Positions 9,686-17,256 of a stretch of DNA of 55,233 nt are shown one piece after another. The stretch spans positions 1 to 55,233 of the forward strand of contig CAIMVD010000352.1 in assembly GCA_903844815.1 (NCBI GenBank). Direction: 5' to 3'. Below the pieces are notes generated by a model. The model searched no databases. It worked only from the letters and a program-made list of their open reading frames with translations, and was not told the origin of the DNA. The position numbers and the translations under genes are program-made. The DNA is from an uncultured Bacteroidota bacterium. Lineage in GTDB: Bacteria > Bacteroidota > Bacteroidia > Bacteroidales > VadinHA17. Position 1 is the stretch's first letter. The number at the start of each line of letters is the position of its first letter.

Positions 9686-10357
9686 TTAGAACTTCAGTGA
9701 ATAATTTATTGAAAGTATCTGAATATCTGAAATACTCTTTTTATTAAAGTCACGCTGAAAGATAAACTCGGTCTCCACACTGGATTTTGCCGATATTTTA
9801 AGTGTCGCGCCTGCAGCAAACCTGTTACGGTCTATTTCAAATTGTGCCCCGGTAAACATCGGGACAAATGGTTCATAGTACACATAAGGAGTAAGAGGAA
9901 AGGAAGGAATGTCCCAGGCTGCTTTAAATCTCAGCCTGCCATAATATTTTGCTGTGGCATCACCGAACTCCTCAATATAAGTGAGCTCCGTTCTCTGAAA
10001 CCTTGCCCGGGCAGAAAAAGAGAATCTGCCGGCAGGCAGGTTACCTTTAACATCAAGCGAAACTCTGTGGCGGTAATGGAATTGATCATCGTCCTCCAGG
10101 GAGTAGATAAACCGGTATGAACCGGCAACTGATAAATACTTATTGAAAGAGTATCCTGCACTGCCTTCCATAAGAGACTGATCAACCTTGGTTACATTTT
10201 TGAATGTCCTTACAGAACCGAATAACTCAACATCGAGTTTTTTTGTAATATCATGCTTAACTGAGGCTCCGAACCAGATTCCATGGTCATCTCCCTGGGC
10301 TAAGGCTATTCCTGCAAGACTGACAAACAGCAATAAAAGCAGATGCTTTTTATTCAT
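9686..10357 (-). CDS. DUF2490 outer-membrane beta-barrel-like protein
   Basis: About 223 residues from the ATG at 10357 (a second ATG is just before it; the open frame extends further upstream through the neighbouring gene). The signal peptide MNKKHLLLLLFVSLAGIALA precedes alternating amphipathic strands with many aromatic residues and a C-terminal strand ending in phenylalanine (SINYSLKF), typical of an outer-membrane beta-barrel and of DUF2490. Its start overlaps the stop of the DUF4956 gene, so translation is probably coupled. A role with the polyphosphate-polymerase-like gene is suggested only by the overlap. Confidence 0.75.
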   Translation of the reverse strand: MNKKHLLLLLFVSLAGIALAQGDDHGIWFGASVKHDITKKLDVELFGSVRTFKNVTKVDQSLMEGSAGYSFNKYLSVAGSYRFIYSLEDDDQFHYRHRVSLDVKGNLPAGRFSFSARARFQRTELTYIEEFGDATAKYYGRLRFKAAWDIPSFPLTPYVYYEPFVPMFTGAQFEIDRNRFAAGATLKISAKSSVETEFIFQRDFNKKSISDIQILSINYSLKF

Positions 10358-11048
10358 CATCGTCATTGTCGTTTGTACTGGTTTTAAAGCCTTCTGATTC
10401 AGGGCTATTTGTCTCATAAAAAATCTTAAGCACACAAATATCTTTCAGGAAATCGATCTTCCCTGTTTCGACCCTGTGAATACTTTTAATCCCTGTTCTT
10501 TCTTTCAGATCCTTTAACAGAGCCTCATAGTTTTCAGGTTTAATGAGGTTGATGTTTTCATAAACGACAACTTTTGAGGACTCATGCTTCAGCAGCCACA
10601 TTTTCTCAAACCCATAAGTAATGAAAATCAATACAAGGTTAGTAAACAGGAGGTCAGCTACACTGGTTTTAGTGCTTGTAAGTGCATTAATAACCGAAAC
10701 ACCGATTACGAGGAACAGGTAAGTCATCTCCTTTATCGGCATAGAATCGGTGCGATACCTTATAATTCCGAATATGGCAAACAGCCCTAATGCAAATCCA
10801 ATCTGAAGTTTTACGCTTTCCAGCAGGTAGCACAGGAGGAATACTATGGTTGCAATCATTATATATGTAAAAAGAAAATCTTTTCTCCGTGTGGTCGAAT
10901 AATAGAGCCACCTTACGAGTACCAGTAAAACTGCTGTATTAAGGGCAAAACGAAGTACGAATTCAGCAAAGCTTGGCAAATCGATTAATTCAACTCCTGC
11001 TATATTAATGGTGTCACTAGCGAACAGATCTGTAATATTCATTTTCAA
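10350..11048 (-). CDS. DUF4956 membrane protein
   Basis: 232 residues (a second ATG at 11042 is equally possible). Four hydrophobic helices lie between about residues 30 and 150, with a conserved-looking FAIFGIIRYRTDSMPIKEMTYLF segment between helices, followed by a soluble domain with an acidic tail (NDNDDDE). This matches DUF4956, a family often found beside VTC-domain polyphosphate polymerases. It overlaps the VTC gene upstream by about 32 bases and the DUF2490 gene downstream by 8. Biochemical role unknown. Confidence 0.85.
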   Translation of the reverse strand: MKMNITDLFASDTINIAGVELIDLPSFAEFVLRFALNTAVLLVLVRWLYYSTTRRKDFLFTYIMIATIVFLLCYLLESVKLQIGFALGLFAIFGIIRYRTDSMPIKEMTYLFLVIGVSVINALTSTKTSVADLLFTNLVLIFITYGFEKMWLLKHESSKVVVYENINLIKPENYEALLKDLKERTGIKSIHRVETGKIDFLKDICVLKIFYETNSPESEGFKTSTNDNDDDE

Positions 11049-11799
11049 TTTTATTTAGCTGTAAAAATTTCTGTTTCAAAATGTTTTTCCGGGGGATATC
11101 ATTTACTATTGCCGATCCGATACAATACTTACTGAACCCTGATGGTCGTATCGACAATTCTTTAAGTGCCCTTTCAGTTTCCGATCTGAAAGAATTCGCC
11201 CCTTTTTTTACCTCAACAATACCAAGAAAAGGAAACTCCACCGGATCTGAATTGTTATTTGAGAAGCCAATATTCAGATCGATTGTCACCCGCTCCGAAA
11301 GACCTCCGTTTACAAGAGTTATCCTGTTGAAATTATTAAAAAGTGCTGGTTTAAGCTGATCGGGATCCATTGATATAAGCCTGCTTAAAAACTCTCCGGA
11401 AGCATCATCATTGCCTATATTTGTTCCATTTTCTGTTTTGATGCGCCATTTAACTGTCCTGTTCGTATTGGTTTTTCTTTTAACCTCAAGAAACGTGGTC
11501 CCTGTAGTTTCGTATTTCCTGTACCTGACCTTATTCCTTTCGAGTTTTCCTGTAACATGATGTTTAAAAAACAGGTAATCTTCAGTATCGAGGTAGGTTG
11601 TAGAATATAAAAATGAACGTGTATTATTTATCTCCAGAACCCTGTAACCACCATTTAGCATAGTAAGCAGTAAGGGTATCTTTCCGGCCGATAGTACATA
11701 CTTCCTGTCGATGCGGTTCATGAGTTTTACACCATCCATTTCCTCAAGCCCGACAGGCCTGAAATGTTCAAGAATGCTGTTTATTTCATTCAATTTCAT
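11017..11799 (-). CDS. VTC-domain polyphosphate polymerase-like protein
   Basis: 260 residues. The basic and acidic tunnel residues of the VTC/CYTH-like fold are visible: RIDRKYVL near residue 30, YLDTEDYLFFKHH, RNKVRYRKYETTGTTFLEVKRK near 90-110, and FLGIVEVKKG near 195-205. In yeast Vtc4 this fold makes polyphosphate from ATP at a membrane. The bacterial relatives sit, as here, next to a DUF4956 membrane protein, which could provide the membrane anchor. Whether the bacterial enzyme makes polyphosphate or modifies another anionic substrate is not established by sequence. Confidence 0.85.
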   Translation of the reverse strand: MKLNEINSILEHFRPVGLEEMDGVKLMNRIDRKYVLSAGKIPLLLTMLNGGYRVLEINNTRSFLYSTTYLDTEDYLFFKHHVTGKLERNKVRYRKYETTGTTFLEVKRKTNTNRTVKWRIKTENGTNIGNDDASGEFLSRLISMDPDQLKPALFNNFNRITLVNGGLSERVTIDLNIGFSNNNSDPVEFPFLGIVEVKKGANSFRSETERALKELSIRPSGFSKYCIGSAIVNDIPRKNILKQKFLQLNKIENEYYRSVR

Positions 11800-11801
11800 T
11801 C

Positions 11802-12209
11802 CTAATACATTGTATATGTGTAAACTTTGCGGGATTTGATCTTTTTCCCTGAGTCGTAAACTATTTTTTCAGTTCTTAAACCATTGGAATATTTGTAATC
11901 TGAAGTTTCTTTCACCCTGCCTGAGGAGTCGAGCTCTTCTTCTTTGGTCTTGTTGTTATCCTGATCATACTGGTACCTGAGATGCTTTGAAACCTTACCA
12001 TCCTTATAGGCTATTTCCTCGCTGATGTTTCCCCTGGAATCATAATAAGTCTCAGAGTCCTTATACTGTTTTTTTACAAGCATATCGGGCTTCTCCTCAG
12101 TTACAACAATGCTTTTAATCCTTACAGCAGGATCTTTTGATTGCGCAATGACAGAAAATGTTGTAATAACTGCCAATACAAAAACCAGAAAAATCTTATT
12201 TTTTTTCAT
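11802..12209 (-). CDS. Small secreted repeat protein
   Basis: 135 residues with a signal peptide (MKKNKIFLVFVLAVITTFSV, then IAQ). The mature part is charged and carries about five degenerate repeats of the type YYDSRGNISEEIAYKDG / YQYDQDNNKTKEEELDSSG, like the antitoxin-component YwqK/MORN or YD-type repeats. It is the first gene of the minus-strand run, two bases before the VTC gene, and a TAGTTTTG promoter element lies at 12270-12277. Likely periplasmic or surface; function unknown. Confidence 0.65.
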   Translation of the reverse strand: MKKNKIFLVFVLAVITTFSVIAQSKDPAVRIKSIVVTEEKPDMLVKKQYKDSETYYDSRGNISEEIAYKDGKVSKHLRYQYDQDNNKTKEEELDSSGRVKETSDYKYSNGLRTEKIVYDSGKKIKSRKVYTYTMY

Positions 12210-12892
12210 TACTAAGTATGTTATTAATTAAAAATCCATTCCGCTGAAATACATTTTAATCTTGCGGACCAAAACTAACCATTCAAATTATAAGATTAAA
12301 ATTTATTCGGCAGAAACAATCATCTTCTCTGCAAATAACCTGTATTTACCGTTAATTGAAAAAGGAGAGCTAAATCAGAAATGAAACCTATTAAAACATA
12401 TATACAGACTTTAGATCATCTGATGAGCCTGATATGGAAATTATTTTTTGCCGCCAAGGCGCGAAGGCACAAAGACAGACCAGGAGTAATTCATTAAAAA
12501 CAAGCTATTTGTGGGTCTCAGTGTCTTTGTGTATTTGTGGCGAATAGATTTTTTATCTTTTACTGAATGGTCTCTGATACTAATAATCCCAGAAATTCAG
12601 ATACTTGCATCTTCATGTTATAAATTGTATTTAATCATGAAAATAAAAGCTGACCATTTAAACAAATGGGTCAGAGTGATTGTTCTAATTGCACCCTTTA
12701 AAAATGGAAATAACTGAATCAGCAATAGATAAAAACGATAAATTCAACTCTATACCCGAGGCTGCACAAAAGCGTTTTGGATTATATGGAGTCAATTGCG
12801 GCTATTACCAATTTCTACACTCTTGTCTATCTTCAGGCTCAGGGCCGCTTTAGGAGAACGGTTGTATTAAACCGCTATATTCAGTCAGAATT
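12210..12892. other. Long intergenic stretch with inverted GGCGCGAAGG repeat
   Basis: No supported gene. At 12447-12544 an imperfect inverted repeat has the left arm GCCAAGGCGCGAAGGCACAA AGACA and the right arm TGTCTTTGTGTATTTGTGGC, a kind of dispersed intergenic repeat common in environmental Bacteroidota. A 49-codon frame at 12704-12853 begins with ATG but has no other support. The minus-strand promoter at 12270 lies at the left edge. Confidence 0.5.
12270..12277 (-). promoter_or_regulatory. Predicted -7 element TAGTTTTG
   Basis: On the minus strand TAGTTTTG fits TAnnTTTG and lies about 60 bases before the start of the 12209-to-9686 gene run. No -33 motif was found at the right distance. 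Confidence 0.4.
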
Positions 12893-14239
12893 TTATTCAA
12901 CAGGTGAAAGTCCAAGATTAAATCGGTGATTCTGTCCTGATATTACAAGTGCCGCACCAAGTGCCGAGGCATTTGCAATTTCGGATGTAAATACAAGTTT
13001 TGAAGGGAATGCCCTCTTAATATGATACTTAAAGAGTTCATTATCAGAAAATCCGCCTGTAATATAAATATTCTCAGTATCGTCATCAGCCGGCAGGACG
13101 AACCTTACAGCTTCTACAGTAAGTTCGCACAGTTCTATCATTAACTGGTGATAGGCTTCCTCAAAAGAGCCAAACTCGTACATATCGATAAACTCCTTCA
13201 AATCTCTGGAATCAGGCTCCGGCATGAAGAAATGTTTTTTCCCCTGGTTCCTATCCTTCAATAATGATGTTAGTTTATCATCAACCCTGATCTTCTTGTA
13301 ATAATCAGCCTGTTTCAGGAAGTGTAAGGCGATTCGATTCACCCCTTCCTCATGCATATGACCAAGGAAAATTCTTGATGATTTAACAGGATGGCGCTCT
13401 ATGCTCATATAACAAAGGCAATCATTGTCAAGCTGCTCGGTAGTAAGTATTTCCTTATTGAAAGGATTCATATTAATGCACCAGGTTCCGGTTGAAAGCA
13501 GGAGGAATTTTTCACTTCCGGCAAAATATGGTGCCAGTGATGAGGAACTGTCGTGTATGCCAATGCCTACATTAATTGTTTTTCCCCCGATAACCACCTC
13601 ATTCAAGGTGTCAACCGGAACTGGAACAGGGAGACTGAGTCCATATTCAGTAACCCATGGATGGTAAGCCATCTTATCAAAATCCCATAATCCTGTATGG
13701 CAACCGATTGAGGTATGTTCCGAGTAAATTTTCCCGGTAAGTATATAAGACAGATATTGAGGGAAATGAAGAATGTGTTTTACTTTACTGAATATTTCAG
13801 GTTTTACCGACTTAAGCCACAGAGTTTGTATTCCTGAATTCAGCATACCCAGCGCAGGTGAGGCAGTCCTCCTGCAAAATTCGTCTCTCCCGCCAAAACG
13901 TTTATAGAGATTTTCGGAAATCCTTTCATCAACCTGCTTCAGATAATTATAAACAGGAGTAAGCCTCATGCCTTCCGAATCGAGGTAAACCAGGGTGGCT
14001 CCGTAGGTGGTGAAATTAATTTTTTTAAGCTCATATTCCGAAGAGCCGGCCAGAGAGGTAACTGATTCCTTTATCCACTCCTCAATAAGCTCAATATCGT
14101 CACATTCAAAACCGTCGTCATCGGTTATCTCGGCAAATTTCTCCTCCTTAACTGAAATAATCTTCAGGTCTTCATTGAAAAGAATTAATTTCTTATTCGT
14201 TTTTCCTACATCAAAAATTGCTGTAACGGCTTCTTTCAT
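12893..14239 (-). CDS. FGGY-family sugar kinase, probable L-rhamnulokinase
   Basis: 448 residues, cytoplasmic. The N-terminal ATPase subdomain opens with FDVGKTNKKLILFNED; the substrate region contains GIQTLWLK and SEHTSIGCHTGLWDF; the second subdomain has GIHDSSSSLAPYF and LLLSTGTWCINMNP, where the D of GIHDSSSS fits the catalytic aspartate; a late glycine loop is ITGGFSDNE. Beside rhaA, rhaM and rhaT the natural substrate is L-rhamnulose, giving rhamnulose 1-phosphate. It is some 30-40 residues shorter than E. coli RhaB and not closely similar to it, so L-fuculose or another ketose is possible. It is 170 bases from rhaA, with CACAGAG repeats between. Confidence 0.75.
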   Translation of the reverse strand: MKEAVTAIFDVGKTNKKLILFNEDLKIISVKEEKFAEITDDDGFECDDIELIEEWIKESVTSLAGSSEYELKKINFTTYGATLVYLDSEGMRLTPVYNYLKQVDERISENLYKRFGGRDEFCRRTASPALGMLNSGIQTLWLKSVKPEIFSKVKHILHFPQYLSYILTGKIYSEHTSIGCHTGLWDFDKMAYHPWVTEYGLSLPVPVPVDTLNEVVIGGKTINVGIGIHDSSSSLAPYFAGSEKFLLLSTGTWCINMNPFNKEILTTEQLDNDCLCYMSIERHPVKSSRIFLGHMHEEGVNRIALHFLKQADYYKKIRVDDKLTSLLKDRNQGKKHFFMPEPDSRDLKEFIDMYEFGSFEEAYHQLMIELCELTVEAVRFVLPADDDTENIYITGGFSDNELFKYHIKRAFPSKLVFTSEIANASALGAALVISGQNHRFNLGLSPVE

Positions 14240-14338
14240 TGACTTAATGTTTTGATTTAACTAAGCTATACGCTACTGTAATAAAACCAAAAAGGCACCC
14301 CGGTTTTCTTCGTGACTGTCTGGTTTAGAGAGAATCAG

Positions 14339-14374
14339 GAACTTACACAGAGTTTACACAGAGTATCACAGAGA
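14339..14374. repeat. CACAGAG short-repeat cluster
   Basis: Four close copies of ACACAGAG or TCACAGAG between the kinase and rhaA genes. Related clusters occur at 20034-20130 and 46771-46817. Confidence 0.7.
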
Positions 14375-14409
14375 ATATTAATACAGCCTCAAAAATACCA
14401 ATAAAATAT

Positions 14410-15675
14410 TTATCTGCTCATAAGTACCTCTTCTTCATACTTAATTATTTCCTTAATATAAGCCTCACCTGTGAGAACATTGTTTGTATGGCAATAGTAA
14501 TCATAAACGGCTCCGAAAGGCATAGTTCTCAGAAGTTCAAGGTATGCCAGACGCTCGAAGGTTCTTCCTTTTTCCTCAAATTCAACGAGTGTCTTAGTCG
14601 GTTCAAGCATAGCGTACATAAACGCAAGCTGTGCAGAACGTGTGCCTATGACGTAGGCGCCAATCCGGTTAAGGCTTGCATCGAAGAAATCGAGACCGAT
14701 ATTTACCCTGTCAAGTGCATTTGCCCTGATAATTTCCTGGGCAATGAGAAGCAGTTCATCATTGAAGGTAAGAACATGGTCACTGTCCCAGCGTACTCCC
14801 CTTGTAAGATGAAGAAGAATCTCATCCACAAAATTCAGGATGGAGGAGATCTTGTCGCCTACCTGCTCGGTCGGATGAAAATGCCCGTTGTCGAGAGTGA
14901 TCATTGTGTTGTTTTTGATAGCATATCCAACATAAAAGTCATGCGATCCTACAACCATTGATTCAGACCCTATTCCAAACAGCTTGCTTTCGACCGAGTC
15001 CTTGATGTATTCTTTAGAGTATTCTACAGAGAAGATTTCATCCAGTGATTTCTTCAGGTTTTTACGAAGCCCATTCCTGTCAACAGGGACATCCTTTGAA
15101 CCGTCAGGGATCCAGATATTATGGACGCAGGGAGTTCCCAGCTGTTTACCCATCTCGGCGCTTATTTCCCTGCATCGTTTTGTATGTTCCACCCAGAATT
15201 TCCTGACATTTTCATCCTTGCTCGAAAGAGTAAAACCATCATCAGCCAGCGGATGAGAAAAGCAGGTACAGTTAAAATCGAGTCCCATGCCCCTCTCCTT
15301 TGCCCAGTCGATCCATCCCTGGAAATGCTTTACCTCTATCTTGTCGCGGTCAACCAGTTCACCCCCAAACTCACCATAGATGGCATGAAGGCTTAGACGC
15401 TGGCGGCCCGGAAGAAGAGAAAGAACCTTATCGAGGTCAGCCCTCATCTGCTCAATTGTTTTTGCTTTCCCGGGGTAATTCCCGGTAGCCTGAATACCGC
15501 CACCGCCAAGAACCGATCCTGCTTTTTCAAATCCTCCGACATCATCTGTTTGCCAGCAGTGAAGGCTAATGTCTATTTTAGCCATTGCGGCAATAACATT
15601 GTCAGTATCTATTCCTATTGCAGCATATTGTTCTTTTGCAAGTGCGTATGACTTTTCAATAATTTCGTTTTTCAT
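14410..15675 (-). CDS. rhaA: L-rhamnose isomerase
   Basis: 421 residues from the ATG at 15675, close to E. coli RhaA (419); a longer frame to 15717 runs into the intergenic palindrome and is not used. It converts L-rhamnose to L-rhamnulose with two divalent metals. Visible family features: the opening SLHCWQTDDVGGFE, GLDFNCTCFSHPLADDGFTL, HNIWIPDGSKD, the metal-site segment TLDNGHFHPTEQ, and WDSDHVLTFNDEL. A phosphate-free xylose-isomerase-type TIM barrel is expected. Upstream on the same strand are rhaM and rhaT. Confidence 0.95.
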   Translation of the reverse strand: MKNEIIEKSYALAKEQYAAIGIDTDNVIAAMAKIDISLHCWQTDDVGGFEKAGSVLGGGGIQATGNYPGKAKTIEQMRADLDKVLSLLPGRQRLSLHAIYGEFGGELVDRDKIEVKHFQGWIDWAKERGMGLDFNCTCFSHPLADDGFTLSSKDENVRKFWVEHTKRCREISAEMGKQLGTPCVHNIWIPDGSKDVPVDRNGLRKNLKKSLDEIFSVEYSKEYIKDSVESKLFGIGSESMVVGSHDFYVGYAIKNNTMITLDNGHFHPTEQVGDKISSILNFVDEILLHLTRGVRWDSDHVLTFNDELLLIAQEIIRANALDRVNIGLDFFDASLNRIGAYVIGTRSAQLAFMYAMLEPTKTLVEFEEKGRTFERLAYLELLRTMPFGAVYDYYCHTNNVLTGEAYIKEIIKYEEEVLMSR

Positions 15676-15729
15676 GAGGGAGGTTATTTCGTTAATATTA
15701 TTTTCATTTAAACACAAAGGAAACGAAGG

Positions 15730-15747
15730 TCCCGATAGCTATCGGGA
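15730..15747. repeat. 18-bp perfect palindrome TCCCGATAGCTATCGGGA
   Basis: A perfect palindrome in the 92-base gap between rhaM and rhaA. Part of the dispersed Bacteroidota repeat type with AAACACAAAGG flanks (15710-15757) rather than an obvious operator, though it could act as a hairpin in the mRNA between the two genes. Confidence 0.6.
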
Positions 15748-15767
15748 TCGCAAAGGGCTCAAAAGGA

Positions 15768-16088
15768 TTATTCCATGTAAAAGACCTGTTCCAGGGGAAT
15801 TGTTACAGGTGAATTATCAGGATTGGTTTCCATTATGTCGGACATGAATTTCCACCATTTCTGTACGATTTCCAAATTACCCAGGTCCTGGGAAGAGTTT
15901 TCTCCCGATTGCTCCTGGTAAGCAAAGAGAGTGTTTGTATCTTCATCAAGGAAAATTGAGTAATTGCCTACGCCTTCATCCTTAAGAAGTTTTTTCAGTT
16001 CCGGCCACAGCTCACTGTGACGTTTCCGGTACTCTTCTTTAAAGCCCGGAACCATTTTCATTTTGAATCCAAATCTTTTTGTTTCCAT
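15768..16088 (-). CDS. rhaM: L-rhamnose mutarotase
   Basis: 106 residues, the usual length for RhaM, a small ferredoxin-like dimer that interconverts the alpha and beta anomers of L-rhamnose. The family motifs are present: YRKRHSELWPEL with the catalytic histidine, NYSIFLDEDTNTLFAYQE, and KWWKFMSDIM. It lies five bases downstream of rhaT and is followed by rhaA. Confidence 0.93.
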   Translation of the reverse strand: METKRFGFKMKMVPGFKEEYRKRHSELWPELKKLLKDEGVGNYSIFLDEDTNTLFAYQEQSGENSSQDLGNLEIVQKWWKFMSDIMETNPDNSPVTIPLEQVFYME

Positions 16089-16093
16089 ATCGG

Positions 16094-17122
16094 TTAGCCC
16101 AGTTTAACTACAAATGTTGAGAGAATCAGAATTAATATACCTGCAATGAGGATGACAATGGTTTTTTTGCCGGCGCCTTTCCATTCATTCAGGAAAATGC
16201 CCCAGATGTTGCTGATAGCAATATTGAGGGCCATCAGAATACTCCAGCCAAAAACTGCCATTCCTTCCGGAAGCTTGCTGGAGCCCATTCCAAAGAAGTG
16301 AAACTGAAGGAACCAGAGGATTCCTGCCAGAAACGTAAAAAACAGGTTATTGATAAGAACAGACCCGGACACAGTATAATAGTCTCTGTATGTTTTGTTC
16401 TTAATATTCAGATATCCGCAATAGATAAAATTGGTAACGAAGCCACCCAGAAGAATAAAAATAAGGGAAGGGTTTTTCAGGAACAGCGGATCAGTACCAT
16501 GATTTTTTGCAATCTCTTCAATAGGTTTGGCTGCTTCGAATCCGAAATTAAAGCAGGCACTCATCACTCCCGCGAAAATGGCAATCAGTATCCCCTTTTT
16601 AAGGGCGAACTCCTTAACGGCAGCTTTCTTATCTTCCTCACTCATTTCTTTACTCTTGAGTGAGCCGGCAAAACCAATTACGCCTATGCCTGCAACAGTT
16701 ATTGCCACGCCAAGTATTGTAAGCAATCCTGCTGTTGATGAAAAAAGATTTTCTCCGGCAATAACAGGTGGAATAAGAGTTCCGAAAGCTGCACACAAAC
16801 CCAGGGCAATACTTTGTCCAAGTGCCACCCCAAGATATCGGATACTCAGTCCGAATGTTAGTCCGCCAAATCCCCATAGTGCCCCAAAAAGCATTGCCAT
16901 AAGTTTAGCCTTCATAGGTGCCTCCCTGAGAATAGGCATAAGTTCGCCTGAAGGAATAAAGATAAATGCAAATAGTATTGGTGCAATAAGCCATGCAGCG
17001 ACACCCTGGCTGAGCCAGTATGATTCCCATGCCCATGATTTTACCTTTTTGAAAGGGACATAAAAACTGGCAGCGCCAATGCTTCCGAGGGCTATCAATA
17101 AAATACCTGCAAATGGATTCAT
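16094..17122 (-). CDS. rhaT: L-rhamnose/H+ symporter
   Basis: 342 residues with about ten membrane helices, the size and topology of RhaT. The start NPFAGILLIALGSIGAASFY and the WAWESYWLSQG segment are typical of the family. It imports L-rhamnose through the inner membrane. It is the first gene of rhaT-rhaM-rhaA-kinase, divergent from the alpha-L-rhamnosidase gene, so extracellular or periplasmic release and uptake of rhamnose are arranged back to back. Confidence 0.93.
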   Translation of the reverse strand: MNPFAGILLIALGSIGAASFYVPFKKVKSWAWESYWLSQGVAAWLIAPILFAFIFIPSGELMPILREAPMKAKLMAMLFGALWGFGGLTFGLSIRYLGVALGQSIALGLCAAFGTLIPPVIAGENLFSSTAGLLTILGVAITVAGIGVIGFAGSLKSKEMSEEDKKAAVKEFALKKGILIAIFAGVMSACFNFGFEAAKPIEEIAKNHGTDPLFLKNPSLIFILLGGFVTNFIYCGYLNIKNKTYRDYYTVSGSVLINNLFFTFLAGILWFLQFHFFGMGSSKLPEGMAVFGWSILMALNIAISNIWGIFLNEWKGAGKKTIVILIAGILILILSTFVVKLG

Positions 17123-17256
17123 ATTCGAAATTTGGGTTTAGGTTTGACCGAGGTGCAATTTATAAACTTTCGGGAAGGAAATTGCCATACTCTTTATTTT
17201 TTTATTCAGACATTTTTTCATAAACTTGATTGTTCTTACTCAAAACACTTAACAAC
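17123..17256. promoter_or_regulatory. Divergent promoter region of the rhamnose genes
   Basis: 134 bases between rhaT (-) and the rhamnosidase (+). TAAACTTG at 17221-17228 is a seven-of-eight match to TAnnTTTG on the plus strand. No convincing operator and no regulator gene is present in the neighbourhood. Confidence 0.35.

Noticed and set aside
12704-12853. 49-codon frame starting MEITESAIDKNDKFNSIPEA
   Set aside because: Begins like a real protein but has no promoter, no recognised family and sits between dispersed repeats. Could be a gene remnant; not enough support.
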